DNA of 64,000 nucleotides. Origin: Meloidogyne chitwoodi. Lineage: Eukaryota; Nematoda; Chromadorea; Rhabditida; Meloidogynidae. Positions within the stretch are counted from its first letter, which is position 1; each line of letters starts with the position of its first letter. Location of the stretch: positions 1,054,001 through 1,118,000 of the forward strand of contig JACZZP010000007.1 of NCBI GenBank assembly GCA_015183035.1, written 5' to 3'. Of this stretch, positions 36,324 to 49,900 are shown in pieces. The translations under genes were made by a program, and so were the position numbers. The notes beneath the pieces were generated by a model. That model made no database searches, was not told the origin of the DNA, and worked only from the letters and a program-made list of their open reading frames with translations.

Positions 36324-37528
36324 AAAACAAATAACTGATAACAGAAATACTTAAAAAACATTTTGAACGCATGTGAGATATGTCGAAAGTGAGATTTATA
36401 ATATGTTTAGATTCTAAGAACAAATACTAATTTATTAATTTTATTTTTCACTATTTAATTAAAAAATCTTCAAAAATTAAAAAACAGAAATAATATTTTT
36501 ATTTATTTTAATAAGATGTATTAATAATATAACCATAACCAATTAATATAATAAATATAAAAATGTGTATCCTTTTCTAATAATTATATTAAAAGCAATC
36601 ATTTATATATATTTTTTAACAAATTCTTTTTATATTTGTCGATTGCGCACATTTATCTATTAAGGTAACAAAAAAATTTTTTTTACGAGTTTATTGTTTG
36701 ATAATTTAAAATAGAGACATTTTTTTGTCTTTTTTTAGAATATTTATTTATTTAAACATTTTTTACCTCTCCCTAAAAACAAGTAAATATAAAAATTGTA
36801 TTTTTCATTTTTTTCTATCCACCCTCATTTTTGTGTTTAAATCATTTCCCTTTTTTAATAAAGTGGCAGTCAGTGACTGACTGACTATATTTATATTTTA
36901 ACGGGAAAATGAGAGCTCAAATTTTCTCTCATTTATAGAATAATTTTTTTTATTTCTTCATTGATAATCACTAAAATATTATTTTATTTATTATAATTCT
37001 GTCAATAAATATTTTAGGCTTATTTATATTATTTTTATTTTATCATTATTTTTAAAGATATTTTAATTACCTATATTTTTATATAAAATTTTTATTATTA
37101 TTTCTTTTTTTTTTTTTAAATTTAATTTGTTTCATTATTATTTTTAATTAAATTAAATTTTTAAATTAATCACTTTTTAAAATAAAATACATTTTTATCA
37201 ATCAATTAATTAAAAATAATTAAATTAAATTTAAAAATAAACAAAGATCAAAATATTAATCTTTCATTTTATCTTTTATTTATCGGACATTGTGGTTTAT
37301 AATTAAAAAGATAATATATAAAGAAAAGAGAGGTGAATGAATGATGTGATGATTTTTGCTGGTTTTAGTTTTAAAAAATATGTCAATATTTAATGAAATT
37401 ATTTTAATAAATAAATAAATATTTTTATCAAAAATTAAAAAAAAAGGGAGAAAAGGGGTAAAAAATCTTTAATAAATATATTTATTTTTATAGAGAAGTA
37501 AAAAATAAAATAAAAATTAATTTTAATA
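36324..37528. other. Intergenic region upstream of the nuclear receptor
   Basis: AT-rich, about 1.2 kb, presumably holding the receptor promoter. A direct run of TGACTGACTGACT-like units lies near 36870-36890. No gene seen. Confidence 0.5.
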
Positions 37529-40500
37529 ATGGCTTCAACTTCTCCAATATTAGATATTGAAAATCAAAAACAAAAACAATTTTTTAATAATTCACAACAT
37601 TTAAATAATAATAATAATAATTTAACACGTAAATATTTTAATAAAAATAATTTATTTTTTCATTAATAAAAAAGGTACAAAATCATTGGATACTTGCCGT
37701 GTTTGTGGGGATGGTCCTGCTAGAATGCATTATGGTGTTCCAACATGTTTTGGCTGTAAAGGATTTTTTAGAAGGTTTTTTTAATAATTAATATTATTAA
37801 TTAATAAATAAATATTTAGAACATTAAAACGAACAAAAGAATATACTTGTCGTTATAGTGGAAATTGTATTGTTGATAGATGTATTTATTTATTTTTAAT
37901 AAAAATATTTTAAAAAACATTATTTAATTTAAAATTAATTTAATAATAAAAAAAGATGAAAGAAATTCTTGTCGATTTTGTCGATTTAAACGCTGTTTAG
38001 AAGTTGGAATGGATCCAAAAGCTGTAAGGCCAGATAGAGATGCTGCTGGTCGAACACATCCTGTTAGAAGAAGAATGTCTAGGTTTTATTTAATTTAAGA
38101 AAAATAAATAAATAAAAATATTTAGAAATCTTTTAAATGGTACAACTAATAATAATAATAATAATGAAATTATAATCGGTGGAGAACAAGAAACAATTGA
38201 AGGAAATAATATTGGCAATAGTGGTAGTAGCACAGCAGATGCAGAATGGGTTAGAAAATTACCTGTAAGTTTTTTTTTTTAATAAAATTAATTTGTAATT
38301 TTAATTTAAAAAAATTATAATTATTAGGTTGAAATGCGTACTCTTTTAATGCAAATAATGAATATTGATGTTATGGTAATTTTAAAAATATTTTTTTAAT
38401 TTATTTATTGTAATTTAAAATTAAGTTACTAATAATTATATATAATGTTATAGAAAATGAATAGGACAATTATAACGCTTAAAAGAGGTTAAAGGTTCGA
38501 AGCCTGTCGTTTAATTTTTTAACTTTAAAAATATCAGAATAAAAAATATAAAAAATTACCAATTTATTAAAGTAATATCGAGAAGGTCTTAAATTAATAA
38601 ATAGAAATTTTTATATTTATTAAAAAAAAATAATTTTAGATAACACATGGAGATACACAAGAAAATCCACAAAATTTATATCCACTTCCATTTACAAGTA
38701 TTAGACAAATGTTTGAAGATCCTACATGTTTAGATGGAAAAAGAACTGAAGTAAAAATAAAAATTTAAATTAAATTTAATTTTTAATTTTTTTTTAAAGA
38801 TAAGATATGAATATTATAGACAAGTTGAACCTGAAGAATTAACAGTATTTTAAATTTATTAATAAATAAATAAATATTATTTTTTAAAGTATTTGGCACA
38901 TAGAAGATTAATTGCTACAGTTGATACAATTGATCATTTTTGTGCTTTAATGGATATAAATAATATTAGAGATAAAGTATATATTTAATTATTTTAAAAT
39001 TAAATTAATTAAAAATTTATAAAATTAATTTTTGATTTACTTTAAGAGATAATTGTTCTCTTTTAATTAAAATTAAAAGGAACAATTTATTTAAAATCTA
39101 TTTATTATTTTCTTATTTAATTAGACAAATAATTATTTTATCTAAATTATTTAGTTTCATTTAATATATTTTACAACATTTTTGAACATTTATTAAATTT
39201 ATTAATGTCTTAGCAAGCCTAAGGAATTAATTAACCTTTAATTTCTGTCTGAATAGATTATTAGTTCCTAATAATGTGTTTCACTAAATATAAAGGCCCT
39301 AGTAAATATTATTCTATATCTTAAGCTTAAAAATATAATTTTTTAAAATTTTAAACATTTTTTAAATTTAATTTAATTTTTAGTTAATTTTAACAAAAGC
39401 AGCATATGCTCCATTATCTTTATTTTGTTCTGTTTCCTCTACTGCACGTGTATATTTTTTATATTATTATTTTTAAAATAATTATTTTAAATAATAAATA
39501 TATTTTATATTTTAAAAAGATAACAAATAATCGAGATATTCTTTGTCTTTGTAATTACGGTTATGTACCTAGAGGTGCTCATCTTACTTATGCTGAACCT
39601 TAGTTTAAAAAATAAAATATTAAAAATTAATTTTTATTATTTTTTTATTCATTTTGCAAATAAAATAGTTGATAGAGCATTAGATGAACTTGTTGAACCT
39701 TTTCGTACATTTAATTTTAAAGAACGTGAAATTATTTTAATGAAAGCAATTGTTGCTTTAAATCCTTGTTTGTTTATTTTTATTTTAATTAATTTTATTT
39801 TTAGATTTACCAAGTTTATCAACTGAAGCAGCTGAACAAATTGCTGATTTTCGTGATAGATTACAAGTAATATTTTTTTTTTATTTTTTTTAATTAAATA
39901 TTATATTTATTTTTTATTAAATATATCAATTAGGTTTTTAAAAATATATTTTTAATTTATTTAAGGAAACATTATATAATGTTGTACGTGAAAGTCATCC
40001 AAAAGAAGTTGCTTCTTCTCGTTTTGGAAATTTATTATTATTTTTACCAAATATAATGATACTTGGAAGTATTATGATTGAAAATTTACAATTTATTCAT
40101 TCATTTGGTAATCAAGGTATTGGACCTTTACTTGGTGAATTATTAGAAGATAATGATGAAAATATTATACAAAATAATTATAGTGGTTTTGTAGATATTA
40201 ATAATGATATTATTTCATTAAGTAGTGGCAGTGGAGATTATTATAATAATGAGGTATTTATTTATTTAAATAAATAATTATTTATTTAAATTTTAATTTA
40301 AAAAATATTGAAAAAATTGTTAGATTAAACATATAATCTCTTTTAAAAAATTAATAAAAATATTTAAAAAAATTAAAAACAGTCAATGTGTCATTCTCAA
40401 TCTAATTGTTCTATTTCATCACAATTTACTAATAATACTTCAACAAAAAGTTGTGATGATATTATAATGTTACAAGAACAACATTTTCAACAAAAACAAC

Positions 40501-41620
40501 AATATTCTGCACCTAATTTAATGTTAATTTATTTATTTAAAATAAAATAAAATTTAAAATAAATTTAGAGAATCTTCTTCTTCTTCAAAAATAAATACAA
40601 ATAATAAAAGTATTTTACCTTCAGTTTATTCTGATCCAGATTATAATACAACATTAACTGCTGAAAGTCTTAAACAAGGAATTCAACAACAAATGGAGGT
40701 TATATTTAATTAATTATTATTTTTTAGGTTTAGATATTTTAAATAATATTTTAAATTTAAGGGTAAAGTTAAGATTAATATCTTTATTTTAAACTAAAAG
40801 GATTAGCTCTTTGTCATCTTTTTGTGTTTTTTTTAATAAAACTCTAATTATGATTGGCCAATATATAAATGTTTTTGTCTCTAATCCCCCAATAGTTAGA
40901 GATTGAGTAAATATAATTTAATATAATTTATAAAATAATTAATTTAAAAAAAAGATTGATGAAAATTGTCAACAAAATATTCAAAAACAAAGACCTCAAT
41001 TTTTTATTGATCCTTCATTAAATCAAAATCAACAACAATTCCATCAACAACAAATAACAACTGTTGCTTCTACAAAGTAAATAAATTAAATTAAATTATA
41101 TTTTATTAATTTAAAGGCATGTTTTTACTGTAGAAAAATCTTCTCCAACAAATAATAATTTAATTTTACAAAAACCATTAAAATGTTCAATTGAACATTG
41201 TTCTGCAACTTTTGGTAATAAATGTTCTAATGATGAATGTCCAACAGCTTTAGCTTCTATTTTTCAACAACAACAACAAAGTAACTTTAATTTTAAAAAT
41301 AATTTTTAAATTTATTATTATTTTTAGTGCAACAAGGAATTAATAATAATAATAATATTAATATTAATAAAGAAATTAATTATAATAATAATTTACAATT
41401 TTCTTCTTTAAATCGTTCACAATCATTTTCGTAAGAAAATATTAAATAATTATTTTTTTTTAAATTTTTTTAAAGATATTTTGATGGTTTTAATGATGAA
41501 CAACAACAAATATTATTTGATGAATTAACAACACCACCAACAACATATAATATTAACAATTATTTACCTTTACCTAATGATATTAATAATTCTTTTGATA
41601 ATGTATTTTTTGAAAAATAA
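37529..41620 (+). CDS. Nuclear hormone receptor
   Basis: Ligand-type transcription factor of the large nematode nuclear-receptor set. Exon 1 (37529-37628) is Gln/Asn-rich. The DNA-binding domain follows: finger 1 [20 protein letters not shown] with CKGFFRR (37680-37774), finger 2 YTCRYSGNC...[18 protein letters not shown] (37820-38010). The P-box is C-F-G-C-K. Ligand-domain exons include [100 protein letters not shown] and [21 protein letters not shown] long C-terminal extension is rich in Gln, Asn and Ser (FQQQQQ, NINNY), beyond where a receptor normally ends. There are about 15 exons; some introns reach 300 bp. Stop TAA 41618-41620. I cannot assign an nhr number. Confidence 0.92.
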
Positions 41621-43934
41621 AATTAAAGAATATATTTTTAAATAAAATAAATAAATATTATTAAAATTTAAAAATAAATTTTAATTATTTAATTAATTAT
41701 AAAACAAAATTTAATAAAGTTTTGTAATTAAATATTTTTTAAAAATATTATAATTTTAATATTTTTAGCATTGCTGGATTGTTTTATAATTATTTTGTAT
41801 ATTAAATATTTTATTGTGAATAAAAATGATATTTAATAATAAAATATTTAAAAAAATTAAAATAATAATAATTATGATTTATTAAAAAAAATATTTTTAC
41901 ATATTTTTTATTAAAATAATAATCATAATATTTATAATATTTAATAATAATAAATAATAATAATAATATTTATAATAATAATAATAATAAAATATCCAGC
42001 TTTTTTAATTAATTAATCACATCATTAACGCCTTGTGGCTATTTTTATTTTTCTCTAATTTATTTATTTATCCAATAACTAGTAAAAAAGGTATTTTTAT
42101 ATCTAAAAATTTCATCTAAAATATTAAAAGAATTTTCTGCGCAATCCAACAAATAATTTTGTTTTCCTTTATTTAATTATTTTTGCCTTAAAAAATTGTT
42201 GAGAGAAAAATAAAAGATTAAACAATAATTCTCTCTTTTTATTTAAATTATACTAATTTTGAAAATTCTAATTTTATTAATTTGTTTTTAATTTTTTAAA
42301 TAAATAAATGTTTTTTTTTAAATTATTTTTATTTTTTATTTAATTAAATTTTGTACTTTTAAATTAAATAATAATATTTATTTTAATTTTATTTTTTAAA
42401 TAAAATTAAAATTTTATTTAAATAATAATAATTTATTAAAATAATTAATTAATTTAAATATTATAAATAAATATATGCCAATGAAAATCTTTTCTTAAAA
42501 GTAAAAATGGCGCGTGTTTGTAATTCTTTTTTTTATTAATTTGCGCGATAGATGTGTACACAACTAACCAGATTATATATATATTTTATTTTATTTTTTT
42601 AATTATTTATTTTGCTCTCATTTTTTGTTTTTGTTTTTAGTAGTTAAGAGAATAAAAAGTAAAAGCTTATACTAATAAACAACTACTAAATATTTTCTTT
42701 TATTTTTATTTTTTTAATGTCCAAAAAAAATATTTTTATTTATTTAATATTTAACTTTTTATATTTTTTATCTTTTATATAAAAAATTTTGTGTGGTCCT
42801 TTAATTTATCCATTTTTATTTTTTGTTTTAAATTACAGCTAATTTTGTATAAAAACACTATTTCTAATTTTTTGATTAAAAAAGCATATATTTATTTTAT
42901 TTATTTATATTTAATTTTAAAATAAATTTATCCAAAAAGAATAAAACATTTATTATAATTAATTATTATATGCAATATATACAAAAATAATTAATTAATT
43001 ATATTTATTTTAAAAATAATTTAAACTTATAAATCACATACCTAATAATTTATTTTTAAATTTTATAAACAAATTATCTTTCAAAAATTATTTTATTTTT
43101 ACTTTCCCTTTCTCAAATATTTATTAAAAAATCTTTGTCTCTTTTTTAATGAACGGGATATATTATAAGTAAGAAAAAAAGGAAAGGATATGGGGCGTAC
43201 GAGATTAGCGATGCCTATCAAAAAATAAAAATCATTTGTTATTAGTACCTATATATTTCCTCTCCCTCTCTCTATGTACCACTATTATATATCATAAAAA
43301 AACAAATTTATATAGGAATTAGTTAAAAAAAAAAGAAAAATGGACGAAATTAAAAAAATAAATTTTTTTGTTTATAGATGCGGTCCATTACTTTTAAAAA
43401 ACGATAAATATATTTTAAGCCGGAATTTAAGCTAAAATAAAAATATATAAATTTTTAAGTTGAAAAAAAATAATAGAAAATTTTATTAGAAATTTTGAGG
43501 ATGAATAAATAATATTTTCTTCTTTATTTATTAAAAATATAAAAGATATAAATATTTAATTAATAATTAGAAAATAAAAATTATTTAATAGTATTTTTAG
43601 TGATCTAATTAGTACAATTATATTGAATAAAATTAATTAAATTTTTTTTTATTTATTTATTAATAATTAAAAAAATTTAAAAACAAATAAATATTTAATA
43701 CAAAACTTGCTTAGTTATATAAATACAAATATTTGTTTAGTACATAAAATGATACAATTATTTATTTTTAATAATTTAAAAGAAATATATATATATATAA
43801 TTGCTATAATTTTAAATTAAATTTAATTAGAGTTGCCAAATTATTTAATTTAAAAAAATAAATAATTTTTATTTTATTTTTATTAAATTTATTTTCTTAT
43901 TAAATTAATATTAAATATAGGTATATATATATAA
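41621..43934. other. AT-rich intergenic spacer
   Basis: About 2.3 kb with no recognisable exon. It contains a (TAA)n microsatellite at 41941-41993 and a short (TA)n at about 43787-43799. It probably includes the PAN gene promoter near its right end. Confidence 0.55.
41941..41993. repeat. (TAA)n microsatellite
   Basis: Interrupted TAA/ATA trinucleotide repeats over about 50 bp. The same trinucleotide encodes the poly-Asn tracts of nearby exons, a general feature of this genome. Confidence 0.7.
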
Positions 43935-46900
43935 ATGTATTATTTAAATATTATTATTATTTATTTTTATATTTATTTTGTAAAATCTAAACCACAATTT
44001 ATTAATGAAGAAAAACAACAAAATTTTGCTGCTGCTGATAATCAACAATTTTTATCATTTCAAAAGTTTTAAATAATTAATTAATTAAATATTATTATCA
44101 TTATTCATTTTAGTATTAAATTAGAAGAAAGAAATGATCAAAGAGAAGTTAGTAGTAATGATAGAAGAACAGCATTTGCTGCTCCAATAAATAATAATAA
44201 TAATTTATTAAGACCTCAACAACAACAAAAACCTTTTAATTCTGTTATATTAAATGGAGAAAATAAAGAATTTTTTAGTTATAATTTTATTAATTAAAAA
44301 AACATAAAAACAATAAATTCTTAAAAAATAATATATATTATTTTTTATTTAATTAAGAAATTCATTATCGTGATGGAATACAAAAAGCAATTTTTGATGA
44401 AACTCAGAGACGTGTTCCTCCTGATTTTGGTTAATTAATTAATTAAATTAATTAATTAATTAATTATTTAGAAGAAAGTAATGATTTAATTAATACCAAT
44501 TTTGATATTTATGATGATAATAATCTTATAGATTCACATAAAGGTTATATTTATTTATTTTTTAATTTAATATATTTTAATTAATTAATTAGAATCATCA
44601 ATATTTGTTCCATTAATTTATCGAAATGAAACATCTTCTGAAGAAGCTTTGGAAAAGAAAAAATTATTATCATTAGCTACTGCTAAACCAATACAAAAAT
44701 TACAAACAATTAGACCTCTTGTAGCACCAGAATTATTAGGGAAAAAACAAATTAGTGTTAGGTAATTAATTTAATTTAAATAATAATTTTTAAATAAAAT
44801 AAAAAAGAACAACAAGTCCAAAACCTTTAACAACAACTATAATACCACCAATTGTAAGACCTACAATAATTTCTCAATTAGTTCCTTCACAAACTATATT
44901 ACCAATTCTTCCAACTACTACTATTAGACCATTATTATCACAACAACCACAAATTATAAGAAGACCATCACCACCACAACAATTATTATCAACTCAATTA
45001 CCACCACTACCAAATCAAGGATTTCAGGTAAAATTATAATTTAATTTTAAATTTATTTATTTTTAGCAACAATCTCGTTTTGTATCACCACCAACATCAC
45101 AAACATTACAACAACAAACAAATAATAATAATATTGCAAGTATTAGAACTGGTGGTATGAAAATAAAATAAAAATAATATATAATTATTAAAATAATCTA
45201 ATTATATAAAAGAGAATGTTTGTGTGTCTGTCTTTTATAGACAAATTATTGGGGTAAGTGAAAATGAGGTTTTTATAGTAGTTTTTGACAGTTGGATACT
45301 ATATAAACCGCTTATTTTTGATCATTCTTGAGTGTTGGTTGTGGCTTAGGTTACGCCGTTTGGTTGTGGCCGATGTTACGCCGTTTGGTTGTGGCGGTAA
45401 GGGAGGTCAGGGATGGTAGGTGGGCGACCTTTTATTTTATTTATTTTCACTAGCGGAGTAGGCCGCCTATCGGCGGCCTTCTTCGCTAGCAAAAACACAC
45501 AAACTTTAAATCTTAACAATAAAAATATACAAACATTTGCAAAGAATAAAACAAAAACTCAAAAACATACAAAACACAAAACATCAATAAGAACATTCGA
45601 ACATCAAAAAATCTATAAACTTAGACAAAAATAAGAATCTATTAAAACTTTAAACAAAACCTTAATAAACTTAAATTATAAAGTTGAAAAAAACAAATAC
45701 AAAAACATTTTATTTAAAACAAAATAAATATACAATTAAAGTGATACAATAATAAAAGGTATAAACAAAAGGAAGGTATATATATGTTGTAAATGTATAA
45801 TAAATATATTAAATAAAAAAATTTCAATACTTCTAATCTTTATCTCTATAACTCGCGTATGAAAATACGCCTATTTTTCTCAAAAAACTAAGCTCAGTCT
45901 CTTTCATCTAAAATTTCTTTATAAACTACATTCTTGACCTTTCGATCACTATTACTATTATCTAATTTAACTTTTATCATATTCCAAGATCTAGCTCTCG
46001 AAAGAGCCACATACAATTGTCCATGTCCGAAGACCTCTTTTCTTAAATCTATTCCAACTCTCTCAAGGGTTTGTCCCTGAGCTTTATTAATCGTCATAGC
46101 AAAAGCTAGCACCAATGGGAATTGGTGTCTATGCAAATCAAACGGGTATTCCTCGGAACAACAAAGTGTTATTGAGGTATATACGCAGTTTGACCTGCCT
46201 TATCTCCAGTCAGAATCCTACAAACAATTAAGTTTGTATTCATCTCCTCAACTCTCATTCTTGTCCCATTACAGAGACCTTTTTCTATATTCAAATTTCT
46301 AATTAACATAACAACTGCATTTCTCTTTAACTTTAGCTCATGCACTGAAAAACCATTAGGTCTCAGCGCATTCAAATACTCATCTAAATACTCATTAACA
46401 CGCTGTCGATTTTCATCTTCAGCGTGGTCAATGCTAGTATACAAAATCTCTTTTCCAGGTAACATTTCTAATACTTTAGTATTTATCTCAAATACATCTA
46501 TATTCTTTGGTGCTAAAATGGCACTATTGGCCATTTCATCAAAATTCTCAGAATCAATACTATGAGCAAAAATCTCTTCGGCTAAATCACCGAAACTAAT
46601 ACACTCGGATGGTAATATAATGGAATCATTTTCATCATTCCATTTACCATTCCCTATTTCTATCAAATCTCTTGCAAATTCTTGCTCTGTTTCCAGAGCT
46701 CTCATATTTCTAGATAACTTGTATTTCTTTGAAATACTCCAATACTCGCTTCTCTTAATGGTCGAATTGACCACCTCTGATCTCGTGGCATGTTTCTGAA
46801 TTGGTAGGGTTTGACGAAAGTCACCCGTCCAAAGCATTACTTTACCACCAAATACTATATCATTATTCATGATCTCTTTTAACTTTTCATCTAGTGTTCT

Positions 46901-49900
46901 CAATGCACGCTTATTTATCATAGGCGCTTCATCGCATATGAACACCTCGGTTTCTTTCAATTCAATCCATGCCTTATTTCTAGGGCCAATGTTCGAATTG
47001 CTCATATCTAATGCTAATCCAAATCTATTATGCAAAGTCCTACCGGCAGGCATCAAAGTAGCTGCCATACCAGTAAAGGCCATAGTACAAATTTTCTTGT
47101 TTTCTCCTCTAAGAATATGAACAATTGTATTGTTCACATGGGTCTTACCTGTTCCACCTGGTCCACTTAAAAAGTAGAACGCAGGCTCAAGAACAGGTCT
47201 ATTAACTCTATTCATAATCTCATCAACTATTAATCTCTGCTCATCATACATAACATTATATGCAGATAAGCCTAATTCTTTTTCTTCTTTAGCATGGAAT
47301 GCAGCTTCTACATCCTCCGCTAAATCTATTTGTTCCATGGTAGGAAAATCAGCAAGTGACTTCCCACCCTTTACAATACTAATAGCTATTTCTCTATATG
47401 CTTTCGCATATGCTAAATCTACAGAAAAATTTCTAATGAAATCTTCTGCTAAAGAATCTCTAAACATCAACCAAAGCTCCTCCGGTTTTGCCGGATTGCA
47501 ATGGACTAATATCAAAGCAAAAAAATCTCGCAATTTTCTAGGCATCTCAAAACTAATTGCCTCTTCCAAGGCTTTTTTCCACTCTTCATCATTTCTAATT
47601 AACCCGCGTTCAAGACATGCTTCAGAAAAAGTCGTACAGACCTTAACTAAGCCATCTGAACGCCTAATAGTCTTGAGCTCTTCATAAGAAGAAGCCCCTC
47701 TAACATTCAACAACAAAAGTCGTAGGTGGTACCGCTCTGGTTCTGCCGGTGATACTTTAACCATTCGACCAATTGCGTTAAAATGTTTCTTACGCTCATT
47801 CCATATACCTTTACTAAAGCAAAACTTTTCAGGCAACTGATGGTACAGTAAAGCCTTAGAAGAATCACTTCTCTTATTCAAATCAAAATAAGCTAATAAC
47901 TCAGAACAATTTTTCGTTCTTTCTAATATCTCTTCCTGGGTCATAGACTCATCAAAATAACAAATTTGCTCGCCCTGTAAATGAACAGGCAGGGCCATAA
48001 TACTATGACTTCTATCATACATAGGAAGTTCTAAAATTCTCCAGACTGCCTCTTGAGGACAGACATATCTAGCATCTATAAACTCTTTAACTTCATCATG
48101 ATCATTTCTAGTTTCTAATTCTAATCTTGCTCTATCCGGTGGTTTATGAACATACTTGTGCAAGTATTTCACCGAACTAATGCTATTAACTTTTTCAAGG
48201 TTAATGTGGCATCTAAATACTTTCAATAGATAAGGATTGTGAGGTACAACCCATCTATTGTCTAATTCTACTCTGTTTCCAGAGACTAATACTTCTACTT
48301 TTCTACCATCATCAGGTCTGGCGTATAACGTCAAACCTTTCTCTAAGACTAATGTCTTATCTTGAAATGCTTTAGGATAACCCTTAGAGCATTTCCTAAT
48401 ACTTTTTCCATTTTCTATAATCTCTTCCATACATGGAGAGTTTGGATTCAAACTTCCGCATGGACCATGAATCATAAATCTCTTTACTAAATCAAATAAC
48501 TCAGTATCTCGTTCTGGTATTCTAGCACTAATACCTCTATTATCAACATCTTCCGATGTCAATAACTTATCCTCTTCGGAAAGAGTCAAAAGCAAATGAA
48601 TATGAGGAAGGCCTCTGCCCTGATTTTCCACAGGATACATCCAGGCTATGACACTTCCAAATATCCTCATATTTACTATTTGCTGCAAAACAGCCTTTAC
48701 TTTCAAATAAAACACTCGAACAACCAAATCTGGTCGATCGCTAGATACTTGTTTATCAAACAAATTATTCTCAATCTCTAACCATCTAGGGTTACATGTC
48801 ATAGTCAAGAAAAGATCTGGATTTCCAAACCTCCTGACTATGGCCATAGCATCTTGAAAATGCTTCTCAACATATCTAGGACTATTTGTCACACTTGGCG
48901 GAAGTATTACCTTCCGACCAAGGAGCAAATCTAATTCTCGAGATCTATTTAACATAATGTTATCTATATTCTTATATGCCTCAGCACATATCTTTTTCTG
49001 ATTCATACGAATCCATCTCAATCTATCTCCTTCTATTTTCACATACTCATCTACGCAATACTGTTGAAAGAGTTTTCCTCCATATAAAATAGGATTGAAC
49101 TCATTTCGTATTGCCAAGCTGTAGCATACATACTGCAGCCTAGTAACTCTTCTAGTACTATTACTCTGCCTCAGCTCTGGATGCCAACCAAGAGTACCAC
49201 GCGGATAAAAAAGCGGGTAAGTCATTGGAGTAACCATCGCATCAGCACTATTTAAAATCTTTAACTCTTTTCCATGTTGTCTTACGACAACCTTTGCATC
49301 TGGTACTTCCCCGTCCGCACCGGGTACATACACAGCTGCAACCTCATTAGCTCTTGGTACATTGTACCCTAATCTTCTATCTAACTGCCTTCCGGTTTCA
49401 AACAAAAGTTTGATCTCAGTTGGCTCTCTATTTTCTAATCTAGCTTTTTCGAATTCAGAAGATTCCTCTTCCTTCATCATCATATAAGCCTCAGCAAAAG
49501 GATTACTCCTTCTAATTATCTCATACACTGTTCTAAGCAATTCAGGATTAACTCCGGCATTCGCCTTTGTCATTGCCCTCATTGCCTCAGCAGTATCTAC
49601 GATGAAGATCTGCCCGTAAGCAGGTTCATCGCCTAAATCTGGATTCAATGCCACGTTTAATTTGTGGTATACTTGACCGTATATACGAAAGCAATACGGT
49701 CCTCTTGTGCTAGGATATCTATATCTCAATGGATTCATTGAAGCAAAGGACACGCTACTATTCAAATGACGGATATTGCCAAAGAAATTCACGTGCCTTG
49801 CATCAAACTTCAAAAACAAATTTCTCAATTCTTCAGGAAAATCCTGCTCAGGTATATTCAAATCAACAACCTTACCATGATGGCAACAGTCATTGAATGA

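Noticed and set aside
38450..38520. GGTTCGAAGCC, a tRNA B-box-like word in a nuclear-receptor intron
   Set aside because: No A-box or acceptor-stem pairing could be found upstream, so it is not supported as a tRNA gene.
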